64,000 bases of DNA from Trichomonas vaginalis G3. Lineage: Eukaryota; Parabasalia; Trichomonadida; Trichomonadidae. Both the position numbers and the translations under genes were made by a program. Each line of letters opens with the position of its first letter. Position 1 is the first letter of the stretch. The notes under the pieces were generated by a model. It made no database searches, had not been told where the DNA came from, and saw only the letters and a list, made by a program, of their open reading frames with translations. Location: NCBI RefSeq assembly GCF_026262505.1, contig NC_067205.1, forward strand, positions 4,154,001 to 4,218,000, given 5' to 3'. Below are positions 20,201 through 28,160 of the stretch, in pieces.

Positions 20201-21152
20201 TAATATCACTCATCGTTAATCCTTCATATTCAGTTAAATCATACATTTTAATTTCTTCGAGGTTCTTAATATTTGTCATGAAGAAATCATAATGTTTTTC
20301 AATTATTCCAGCTGTGTTTGCTTCAATCTCTGTTATAAAGTTTTCTTGCTTTAACTGATGAAGTAAAGCTCCGATGTTCTCGATATTCAATGTTGAATTA
20401 GTAAATTTACCATCGAGTTTATAACAAATCATCCATTTTTGCTGTGAATTTACTTTTATCTTCTGCAGAATCCTAATAAACATTTTTCCGAAACGTTCAT
20501 GTAGGTAATTTCTGTTTTCTTCATTGAGTTCTTTAATGTTAAAATCTATGATTCTATTTCCTGATTTAACATTTTTGCGTTTATTATTTTCATCCTTCTT
20601 TAACCATTTCTCACCATCAAGAGCTTTATCATCTATAGATTTAATTACTTCGTTTGCTTTGCGTAATTGTGCAATTGCTTTTGCATATTTTACAGCTATA
20701 TTTTTCTTTTCTTCATCGCTTTTCTTCTTTCTCGTTTCACCTACATTAACATTAGTTATATCATGCATTTCCTGCCTAACTTCCTTCTGTACCGCCTTAC
20801 GCGTCTTTCCTACATCAACATTAGTTATATCATACATTTCTTTTCTTACTTCCTTCGGTACTGCTGTCCTTGTCCTTCCTACATCAACATTCATCATATC
20901 ATGAATTTCCTGCCTAACTTCCTTCGGTACTGATTGTTTATGATATAAATTAACCTGAATATCATTTAAAGGAAATGTTTTGTTATTAATGTAATCATTA
21001 ATTTTCTCGTAAGTGATTTCACCTCTGTAATCATTGAGGTATTTAGCTAATGATGATTTGTTAGTCGCATATCTTTTGCTAACTTCAATGTCAGCATTCT
21101 TCAATAACTTCTTAATTTCTTCATGGTCTAATCTAGATAGCTTTTTATACAT
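17282..21152 (-). pseudogene. protein-primed-type family B DNA polymerase, unit 1 (broken)
   Basis: Long minus-strand polymerase region of about 1290 codons. From N to C are seen three tandem 23-residue repeats (residues 73-141) and a Lys/Glu-rich helical part. A Cys-containing segment (Asn-Cys-Phe-Val-Tyr-Ala) then follows, of a kind seen in trichomonad Maverick polymerases. The exonuclease motifs are Asp-Phe-Glu (near 614), His-Asn-Leu-Ser-Tyr-Asp (near 663) and Tyr-Cys-Lys-Gln-Asp. The polymerase motifs are Asp-x-x-Ser-Leu-Tyr-Pro-Ser (A), Lys-x3-Asn-Ser-x-Tyr-Gly (B) and Tyr-Ser-Asp-Thr-Asp-Ser (C). This set identifies a family B enzyme with proofreading, and the size fits Polinton polymerases. 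It is broken, with about three breaks. Confidence 0.85.
20730..20936 (-). repeat. three tandem 69-bp repeats in the polymerase N-terminus
   Basis: Three 23-residue copies share the pattern Val-x-Lys-Glu-Val-Arg-x-Glu, Asp-x-x-Asn-Val-x-Val-Gly, Thr-Arg. The DNA copies are about 80-85% alike. They occur in all four units, with the third repeat region altered in unit 2. Confidence 0.8.
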
Positions 21153-21251
21153 CTTTTATGGAAAATAAAAAAATATTTTCCGTAAAAAATAAAATTTATT
21201 TTTTAAAGTTATTTTTTTAAAATAATTTATATTTTTAATTTTAATAAAATA
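21153..21251. promoter_or_regulatory. divergent promoter region of polymerase and 155-residue gene
   Basis: 99 bp of almost pure A and T between two diverging starts, with runs TTTTTTAAAATAATTTA and a TAATTTTAATAAAATA leader before the plus-strand ATG. No GC-rich element is present. Length differs slightly between units. Confidence 0.45.
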
Positions 21252-21719
21252 ATGTCTGAGTACAAGTTTTATTCATACAATGCTCTCGCTACTGCTGTTA
21301 AGAATGAATTCATAAATGGAAAAAACGTGAACGCAATATTAAATAAAAAGTTTGTGAAAGAATCTAAATACGGTCAGTTCGTTAAACCATACGCTATCAT
21401 TATTGACAGAAAACGTTACACACCACATGAAATAGCAGTATTACTTAAACAAAGAGGAATATTTGTAAATATTAAAGATTCTCATTATACGATTATGAAG
21501 AACTCCAACGCTGAATTTTTCAGTATCGTTTTAGATTTATCGCAGCAGAAAGAATACAAGAAAGGTGAAGTAATAATGAAATATTATCCTTCATCTCTGA
21601 AGACGATAACGAATAAAGATATAATCAATAAGCTCCTACCAGTAATTGAGGAAGCAACGATTGAATTTGATGAAGAAGGAACGGAAATGATTGAGGAAAT
21701 AGACCCTGAGGCATTATAA
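21252..21719 (+). CDS. 155-residue protein of unknown function, unit 1
   Basis: Intact in units 1, 2 and 4. Residues 1-85 are basic and look like a small alpha/beta domain. The last 25 residues are strongly acidic (Glu/Asp-rich). It is divergent from the polymerase, so it may act in replication; a terminal-protein or single-strand-binding role is a guess. The stop context is TAAA. I recognise no family. Confidence 0.6.
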   Translation: MSEYKFYSYNALATAVKNEFINGKNVNAILNKKFVKESKYGQFVKPYAIIIDRKRYTPHEIAVLLKQRGIFVNIKDSHYTIMKNSNAEFFSIVLDLSQQKEYKKGEVIMKYYPSSLKTITNKDIINKLLPVIEEATIEFDEEGTEMIEEIDPEAL

Positions 21720-21772
21720 ACACTAAAATTATTTTTATAAAAAATTAGTTACAGTCAGTCAGTAAAATTTAA

Positions 21773-22810
21773 GGGTGCACACGAGAGGATCATGTAAACT
21801 TCAGAATTTAGAACCTTATTTTTAGGCATTATCTTGGCTACCTATTTAGGCTCGAAAAGCAAAAAATATCAAAAAATACAACCTGACTCCATTATGACCC
21901 TTTCATGTAGGTAGTTTTTATCCGCTAGTATTTTCCCTTTGAATCTCTTTACAATTCGAAATCAAATTCAAATCTCAGTAGAAGAAAGGAAGAATCGACT
22001 TACTACGGTTGTAATACGAATAAATACATATATTTAATTATTTTTATTTACATAATAATTGTTTGAAGCTCATATTCCATCAAATTTTTAAATAAAAACA
22101 TTAAAATGTTGAAAATGTTCATATATTTTAATAGGGTTTTGGCACTTTATTGAGGAATTACCACATACATAGTCGAACTGAACTTGATATTTTGAAATTT
22201 AAATTATTTATCAAAATTAAAATTTAACTTGAAATTTATAATTATTTAGTCATATTTTGCATAATTCTAAGTAGATTTTGTAAAAAATCAAGATAGAAAA
22301 ATTTTAACGTGCTTTATTTTTTCTTTTTTATAATAATACATATTATTATATAATTAACATATTCATAATGTTTCACCCTTTCAAAAATATAATCCTCCTC
22401 CTCTCAAATAAACGTACATACGGGTGGCCTCTTTTTTCAAAAAATTAAAATTTGAAATTTTGGGCTCAAATATTAGAGATTTTTTCAACTTTCAACGATA
22501 TATGTTGTCTATATCAGACCTCCTTTCTTTTTGATACTTAACATTGTTCCTAAATCTCAGCCGTTAAGGCTGTTCTGAAAATATTTTTTTCGAAAAAATT
22601 CGAAAAAAATTCTTAAAATTCAAAAATCCCTTAATTCCTGAGGATTTTGGAAAAAAGTTTTTACATGAACATGTGTATATTAGATGAAGTATATTGATAA
22701 GGTAAAAATCAAATTTTATTGCATATTCATCGAGAAAATAAACTAACGAATCCCTCAAAATTGAGAGGTAATCCTCCTCCTCTCAAATAAACGTACATAC
22801 GGGTGCACCC
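21773..22810. mobile_element. TTAA-flanked non-autonomous DNA element, unit 1
   Basis: A 1038-bp AT-rich segment with ends GGGTGCAC and GTGCACCC, flanked on both sides by TTAA (21769-21772 and 22811-22814). The TTAA duplication fits TTAA-targeting (piggyBac-type) transposons, although their ends usually begin CCC rather than GGG. There is no plausible coding region, so it would depend on a transposase elsewhere. Inside are two 37-bp direct repeats (22390-22426 and 22769-22805) containing CAAATAAACGTACATACGGG. The hairpin CAGCC/GGCTG lies at about 22559-22573. Confidence 0.6.
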
Positions 22811-22838
22811 TTAAACCAAAAAATATTTTTAGTTGAAA

Positions 22839-22877
22839 GGGTATTTCTAACCCGATATCTACCCTCATTTCTACCCC
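22839..22877 (-). terminator. conserved 3'-end motif after the 165-residue gene
   Basis: Read on the gene strand: GGGGTAGAAATGA, GGGTAGATATC, GGGTTAGAAATACCC. The gene's own TAG stop lies inside the first part. See 12717-12754 and 23403-23441. Confidence 0.55.
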
Positions 22878-23368
22878 ATTAATTTTTCATAACATTTAGT
22901 CATTAATTTTTCAAGTTCATGCATATCAGTGTTTAAAAACTCATTGACTTCATCTTCAACGGTATCATTTTGTAATAAGAATATTTTCTTTAGTTTCATG
23001 TCAACATCCCGAACAGCACAAAGGATAAAATCATATTCATTTCTTCCGTTAAACATACTTTTTCTTTCTCGTTCATCGTTAAATAAATTATTGAAAATAT
23101 AAACAGCGGTGTAAAAGTTATGTACTGTATTAAATGTTGAAGCTTCACCTATTTTAGATTTTAGGATTCTTTTAGTAAGTAAATTGTTATCGTTCTTTCT
23201 GTTTTCCTTATCGTTCATGTCGAATCTGTCGAACCACATATCCTGTATTTCATCGAATTTACGAACTATAGAATCCGTCATTTCCCTGGTTAATGAGGGG
23301 TAATCATTATTAATTTTTTCATATAATTTGTCCATATGATTTTCATCAACATTCGCCATGTTAAACAT
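22871..23368 (-). CDS. 165-residue acidic protein of unknown function, unit 1
   Basis: ATG at 23366-23368; an in-frame ATG three codons later is a possible start. Mostly helical and charged, with many Asp, Glu, Asn and Lys, one Trp-Phe-Asp-Arg-Phe segment and no Cys pairs or membrane span. The gene starts about 80 bp downstream of the 313-residue gene on the same strand, and both end in the same 3' motif. No family is recognised. Confidence 0.6.
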   Translation of the reverse strand: MFNMANVDENHMDKLYEKINNDYPSLTREMTDSIVRKFDEIQDMWFDRFDMNDKENRKNDNNLLTKRILKSKIGEASTFNTVHNFYTAVYIFNNLFNDERERKSMFNGRNEYDFILCAVRDVDMKLKKIFLLQNDTVEDEVNEFLNTDMHELEKLMTKCYEKLMG

Positions 23369-23402
23369 TTAATTAAAGCAAAAATATATTTTTAGTTGAA
23401 AA

Positions 23403-23441
23403 GGGTAGATATACTCCGATATCTAACCTGATTTCTACCCC
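23403..23441 (-). terminator. conserved 3'-end motif after the 313-residue gene
   Basis: Read on the gene strand: GGGGTAGAAATCA, GGTTAGATATC, GGAGTATATCTACCC. It starts about 7 bases after the stop. It is the most diverged of the three motifs, but spacing and the central GATATC are kept. Confidence 0.55.
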
Positions 23442-23448
23442 GGTCATT

Positions 23449-24390
23449 TTACAAACGTTTAACGTGATATACGTTATGAATTCGTGAAATTTTAAATATT
23501 TTTGTAGCTTCTATTTCTTCAGTTAATATATCAAAAGTTTTAACGATACCGAAAGTTTCTTTATACTTCTTCTTGACATCAGATAAAAGGAAATCATCGG
23601 CTGTGGGATAGTTTTTATTCAGAAATTCTAACATGTTCATTTTATCTTCTGCCAGCTTCTCTGCTTCTTTCTTTAGGTCTGCGTAATCGTTTCTCATTCT
23701 TTCTATCTCTTTTACTGAATAGTTATATTTCCTAATTGCTGCTTTACATTTCGAACACTGAGGATTCATTTTTGCGTTATATTCTGAAACCTTACCTGCT
23801 AAAATAACTAAAGCATCAATGGCTTTCTTTAAATCTGAAGCAGTTGGTTTTATCTGTTCATGCCATACTTTACCTCTTCTGTCTTTATCTCTAATCTCCC
23901 ACACACATCTAGCAGCTAATGAAACAAAACTATCGTATGTCTTAAACTCCTCAGATTTATAAATATCAGAAATGTTTTTATAAACCATGTCGCAGTCTTT
24001 ATCCATAATCTTGTGGTTACAATGAAAACCTAAGAATTCAGAATTTACCTTACGAATGAATTTCTTAATTTCTGCTGAATCAGTAACTTTAAATTCAATT
24101 TCATCGAATTCAGGAATAGTTAGTTTCTGTTGCTGAACTTCAGGTAATTTAGGTAAATGGTCTATGATATCTTGCATTTCATATAACTCCTCTCCATTTG
24201 TTTCATCTTTCGCGCTACAGTCTAAATTACTTGTTAAAAGTTCCTGCTTAATTTTTTGTATTTCTGTTTCGAAAGTAAATGAAGAAGGAATGAAGTTTTT
24301 CATTTCTACTAACATTGACGTAGGATTCATGACTAATGAATTTGGTGCCGTTGATATCGAAAGTGCGGATGTTTCGATTTTTGTAATCAT
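23449..24390 (-). CDS. 313-residue helical protein with Cys/His pairs, unit 1
   Basis: ATG at 24390, TAAA stop context, intact in all four units. Residues 1-45 are Ser/Thr-rich. A His-Cys-Asn-His segment and an Asp-Cys-Asp lie near 125-135. A Cys-Ser-Lys-Cys pair near 210 could bind zinc. Residues 215-260 are a likely coiled coil (Arg, Lys, Glu, Asp, Leu). The upstream run of T ending TATTTTTATATAAAT resembles the HNH leaders. A DNA-binding or virion role is conceivable; I do not recognise the family. Confidence 0.6.
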   Translation of the reverse strand: MITKIETSALSISTAPNSLVMNPTSMLVEMKNFIPSSFTFETEIQKIKQELLTSNLDCSAKDETNGEELYEMQDIIDHLPKLPEVQQQKLTIPEFDEIEFKVTDSAEIKKFIRKVNSEFLGFHCNHKIMDKDCDMVYKNISDIYKSEEFKTYDSFVSLAARCVWEIRDKDRRGKVWHEQIKPTASDLKKAIDALVILAGKVSEYNAKMNPQCSKCKAAIRKYNYSVKEIERMRNDYADLKKEAEKLAEDKMNMLEFLNKNYPTADDFLLSDVKKKYKETFGIVKTFDILTEEIEATKIFKISRIHNVYHVKRL

Positions 24391-24480
24391 ATTTATATAA
24401 AAATAAAAAAATAAAAATAAAATAAAAACTAACTTTATTTTTTATTTCGTGAAAAATTAAAAATAAAATTTTATTTTCTT

Positions 24481-24698
24481 TTACTCATAATATTTTTGTG
24501 CATAATGACCCCATACCTTTAACTTCTTTTCTGCTGCTTCTATTGCAATCTTAGCGAGTTCATATTCTTTATAATCTCTTATTAAATCAGCTTGTTCCAA
24601 CTGGTCTAGTTCATATTCTTTCTGCGGTTCAGTAATTTGTCTAACTTCTTCTTCAAATAAAATTTCTGCATTTTCTGTTGTGTCTTCCTCCTTCACCA
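24481..24698 (-). pseudogene. partial acidic gene at the right edge of unit 1
   Basis: About 72 codons of a Glu/Lys-rich helical protein, ending in TAAA, whose upstream side meets host DNA at the unit boundary. This shows the unit stops inside an element gene and not at a natural end. No family is recognised. Any apparent longer frame running on into the host fragment is a chance fusion. Confidence 0.55.
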
Positions 24699-25186
24699 CA
24701 ATCAAAGACTGTTGAATCTTCAAAAATGTTTTTGTTGTTTGAAGTTGATGATGACATATATGAACATAAAAATACTCCTTCACCCCAACTTGTTTGTATA
24801 GATTTTGTGGCACATGTTTGATAGATAACACAACTTCCATATCTATAATAAACTGTTTGAGATGGAGTTTTTGTGCCATTGAATTCAGAAATAGAAATAA
24901 GAAGTTTTGTTTGATCATTGATGTTTATACTGACAACAACTTCTTTAATTTCATTGAATAAACATGTTGTAATATAATAATTTCCTTGTTTTGATCGACT
25001 AAATATTTCATTTTCGGTGTGTTTTTCAGTGATAACTGAATTTTCATAAAAATGTGTCCAAGTATCAAGACTTGGACCTGAATCGAAGAACTGTCTTAAT
25101 AAATGTTTCATTTTCATACATTCCATAAAAATATTTGAATGAATTACTCCTAAAATTTCGTTTAGCACACAAAGAATAGTTTTTAT
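24699..25186 (-). pseudogene. 5' fragment of a host beta-helix gene at unit junction 1/2
   Basis: About 150 codons aligned to the first part of the intact gene at 10356-11468, with the Phe-Phe-Asp-Ser-Gly-Pro motif and the later Cys-rich strands. They are about 85-90% alike by eye. The position of the start codon (25184-25186) reads ATA. The fragment stops at the match CAATCAAAG, where element DNA begins. It is a dead relic carried in every repeat. Confidence 0.75.
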
Positions 25187-25677
25187 TTAATATGGACATA
25201 ATATTATTTAAGTGTAAAGATTGTTTAATTAAAATTGCCAAGACATTATATTTATCAAGGGATATATAATCCCTTGAAGTTGAAAATCAAAACATTTTAT
25301 GTCACTTTTTTGGTATTTTTTTATAAAAATTTATGTTGGCATTTTTTTAAAGGAGTACAAGTATCGATGATTTCATTCATATTTTACACTTCAAACTCAA
25401 TTAGAATACGATTGTAGTCATAATGATAATCTTCTCTGCGCAAGGGTCTCAAACGAATTCTAATAAAAGAGGAGAAGTTTTTAAATGCAAGTACAAAGCA
25501 GCATCTTCTAAACACACTTTAACAAACCATGAGAAATATATCGAGTTTAATTAGAAAGAATGAATTTAATTTTAATTTTGCATTGTTTAATAGTTTTTTT
25601 TTTAACAATGATGTATATCTTGATAAACTTTATTGCATTGATATTTTCTCAAAAAAATAGCCAATCATTTTTATTAT
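25187..25677 (-). repeat. upstream block of the beta-helix family, junction 1/2
   Basis: Third copy of the block seen at 5690-6125 and 11470-11945, with the palindrome TCAAGGGAT/ATCCCTTGA at 25255-25277. From about 25340 on it is nearly identical to 11620-11945. The few differences (for example TTTGCATTG against TTTTCATTG) are shared by all later units, so unit 1 keeps a separate left flank. Confidence 0.75.
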
Positions 25678-26094
25678 TGTATATTTTGCTGAAAACAGGA
25701 AATCACAAACAGATCAAAAAGAACTGCTAAAATTAGAGATAACAAAACCATATATACCTAAAATTAAATTTAATCCTTTGATAGAGATAATGATATTCCA
25801 ACATTAATTGATGGTAAAATTTCAAAATTTAAACACATTTTCCTACGTAAAGTCTCCCTATCGTTTTTCTCCCTCAATATTGAGGGAACCTCTATCAAAA
25901 ATTTGAATAAGAGACTTTACAAAAGAAAAGGAGTTTACTCATCATTCATTTATATCTTGAATGTTGATTATTACCATTAAAATAGAATATTTATTATCAT
26001 AATCAATAGATTAAAGATGATAAAAATATATGAAATACAAAAGAATGCATTAAAGAATAGTAAGGAATAAAATTACAAGAAATTTCAGTTAGTA

Positions 26095-26146
26095 TCTAGT
26101 AATTGGGTACCAAGGGTCTACGCCCCTCGGACCCCAAATTACTAGA
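26095..26146. repeat. GC-rich hairpin, unit 2
   Basis: Copy of the hairpin at 12373-12424. Confidence 0.7.
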
Positions 26147-26488
26147 ATTTACAAAAACCGTTTGACATGTAAAATACATTTGACATTTACAAAAAAAAAA
26201 ATAATAATTTTTTAAAAAATAAACTTAAAAATTAACGTTAAAATTTTTGACACTTCACAAAATAAAAAAAATTAAAAATAAACTTTAAAAAATTAACGTT
26301 AAAATTTTTTTATTTATTTTTTTTATCATAGATTTTAACACCCAGAGTAAAAAAATAATTTTTTAAAAATAAATTAACTCAAAATTTTTTTAATTTCTGT
26401 ATATACTAAATTTTTCATAAATGATAAAATTAATTTTAGGGTATATCTAACCCGATATCTAACCTCATTTCTAACCTTGTGAATTTTC

Positions 26489-27328
26489 TTATAAAGTTGC
26501 GATAGTTGAATTCAGTAACTGAGCCTCAAGGAAGAAAACATCCTTTCCGTCTTCGGGTAACACAACGGAGCATTTATGATCATGTGTAGAATACATATCA
26601 ATCCAAAACTCTCTATTATTTCCTGATAACTTATAATATTTAATATTTGTTAATGGCGTCGATCTAGTATGACCGATAAATTCATTTTCAACCCCTTTAG
26701 CGATATTTGAATATAAAATGACTTGTTTTCTGTCCCATACATTATATGTTATTATTGGTAATAATACTGTTCGTTCTTCTCCGGGTTTATAATTAAATAC
26801 ATTCATGAAGTCTTCATTATACTGAGAAATTTTAAAACCTATCCTAAAATCACTTTGTCTCTTTTCTGCTATTTCATTAAACGGTGAGTATATAACAAAT
26901 GTGCATGTATGTGAATCATCTATTTGTTCAATAAATTCATAATGAAAGTCTATAATTTGTGGTTGAATTACTTCTTCTTTTAATTTATCAAGATACACAT
27001 TTAATCCTAAAGCGGTTTTGTTAAATTTCTTTTCGAAAATTTCGTTAAAATCACTCATGCATTCATATAATGTTGTGTCGTCTTTGAAATATTTATATAT
27101 GTGAATAGTTTGCTTAAATTCTTGGATTTCGTTTATAACAACAACTTCGAGCTCAAATTCAACCTTTCTAAATCCTCGTGTTATATACATACTTGATAAA
27201 CCAATATATTTTTCGTTTATATTAACAGACCAGTCAATAGGTAATTTAAATGTGATTCTATTTCCATTTATTTTAACATTTTCGTCTTCAGAACTGAAAG
27301 CGACTGTTAAAGGTACTTGTCTATACAT
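26489..27328 (-). CDS. penton-like protein, unit 2
   Basis: 279 residues, same protein as 12767-13606 with no residue difference noticed. Confidence 0.45.
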   Translation of the reverse strand: MYRQVPLTVAFSSEDENVKINGNRITFKLPIDWSVNINEKYIGLSSMYITRGFRKVEFELEVVVINEIQEFKQTIHIYKYFKDDTTLYECMSDFNEIFEKKFNKTALGLNVYLDKLKEEVIQPQIIDFHYEFIEQIDDSHTCTFVIYSPFNEIAEKRQSDFRIGFKISQYNEDFMNVFNYKPGEERTVLLPIITYNVWDRKQVILYSNIAKGVENEFIGHTRSTPLTNIKYYKLSGNNREFWIDMYSTHDHKCSVVLPEDGKDVFFLEAQLLNSTIATL

Positions 27329-27352
27329 TTATTACAAACAAAAATATATCAT

Positions 27353-27622
27353 TTATTCTTTCTTCTCAATGGATTCAGCCTTTTCCTTTTCCGCCTTTTC
27401 TTTAGCCTCACGTTCTCTTTTTGCTTTCATTCGCGGGTTCTTCTCTCTTCCTGCAGCTAATGCGGCTAACTGCTTTTCACTTAATTTCCTTTTTGGTTTT
27501 TCTGGTTTTTCTTCAGCGCTCTGCGCCAAGACCGAAGGTCCTGTTTTTGATGTCTTTAGTTCTTTTAATATCTGCTCACGAATTTCTTTTTTGATGGCTT
27601 CAATATCTAATCCCTGACTCAT
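27353..27622 (-). CDS. small basic coiled-coil protein, unit 2
   Basis: 89 residues from the ATG at 27620-27622; identical to the unit 1 copy as far as I can read. Confidence 0.6.
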   Translation of the reverse strand: MSQGLDIEAIKKEIREQILKELKTSKTGPSVLAQSAEEKPEKPKRKLSEKQLAALAAGREKNPRMKAKREREAKEKAEKEKAESIEKKE

Positions 27623-27672
27623 TTGATTACCGATAAAAAATTCAAAATTTAAAAATTTTATTTGAATTAAAT

Positions 27673-28134
27673 ATGAGCCTATCAAAATCTGAGAGACAAT
27701 CGATTATATTAAATGATGCAAGAGGAATTCAGCATCCATTATATTATGTATCAACAAGTAAAGATGGAAAAATTTATGTAAGAAAAAGACGAGTTCCATT
27801 AACGAATTCGGAAACTGATAAAATTGATATTAAACCTCCTCCATCTGAAACAAAAGCGGAAGACAGCGAGGCTGTCAGGGCAAAGCCCACGATAAAGGAA
27901 ACGGAACCTAAACCAGAACCTAAACCCGATGTACTTTCGATAACGAATCAAGAATTAATAGCTAAATTTGTAAATTTCATTGAAAAGCAAACAGAATCAA
28001 AAAATCCAGACCCACCAGTAAAAGAACAGGAAACCAAAATTAATGAAGAGTTTGTTAAAAACATAAAACATGAAATTATTGAACAAAAGAAACAAATTCC
28101 TCAACTAAGAAGAAGAGTTAGAATATTAAACTAA
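27673..28134 (+). CDS. small Pro/Lys/Glu-rich protein, unit 2
   Basis: 153 residues, open throughout. Globular basic head, disordered Pro/Lys/Glu middle and basic helical tail ending Arg-Arg-Arg-Val-Arg. TAAA stop context. It lies 26 bp before the capsid candidate. Confidence 0.55.
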   Translation: MSLSKSERQSIILNDARGIQHPLYYVSTSKDGKIYVRKRRVPLTNSETDKIDIKPPPSETKAEDSEAVRAKPTIKETEPKPEPKPDVLSITNQELIAKFVNFIEKQTESKNPDPPVKEQETKINEEFVKNIKHEIIEQKKQIPQLRRRVRILN

Positions 28135-28160
28135 ATAAATATTTTTATCTAACATAAAAC

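Larger units (their letters stand above)
11946..24698. mobile_element. Polinton-related fossil, array unit 1
   Basis: The left limit is set where homology to the host upstream block stops, so the true element end could lie anywhere up to about 12.4 kb. The right limit is the join to the host gene fragment. Parts: penton-like, basic, small acidic/proline-rich, capsid candidate, two HNH, family B polymerase, 155-residue gene, nested TTAA element, 165- and 313-residue genes and a partial gene. No integrase, packaging ATPase or protease was found, so this is a partial element. It is broken, with about five breaks. Divergence among units is small, so the duplication is young, while shared breaks show that the element was inactive earlier. 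Confidence 0.75.

Noticed and set aside
20524-20904. Plus-strand frames opposite the polymerase (and copies near 34248, 47964, 61670)
   Set aside because: They are the antisense of a gene with clear family B motifs and are rich in Phe, Ser and Leu, as antisense of Lys/Glu-rich coding usually is.
22564-22758. 64-codon frame inside the TTAA element
   Set aside because: AT-driven, no motif, and lost or shifted in unit 3; the TTAA element looks non-coding.
22839-22877. G-quadruplex in the 3' motif
   Set aside because: Only three G runs are present and the fourth position is a C run; a short hairpin is more likely.
12767-24698. Bacteriophage or bacterial plasmid origin, suggested by the polymerase and HNH genes
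   Set aside because: Adjacent host genes are trichomonad-type, stops carry TAAA, and no Shine-Dalgarno-like sites precede the starts.
24481-24918. 145-codon frame across the unit/host join
   Set aside because: Its first half is the wrong frame of the host beta-helix fragment; the fusion is accidental.
24653-25168. 171-codon frame across the same join as a working gene
   Set aside because: It begins at GTG because the family's start position reads ATA, and it ends in element DNA a few codons after the join.
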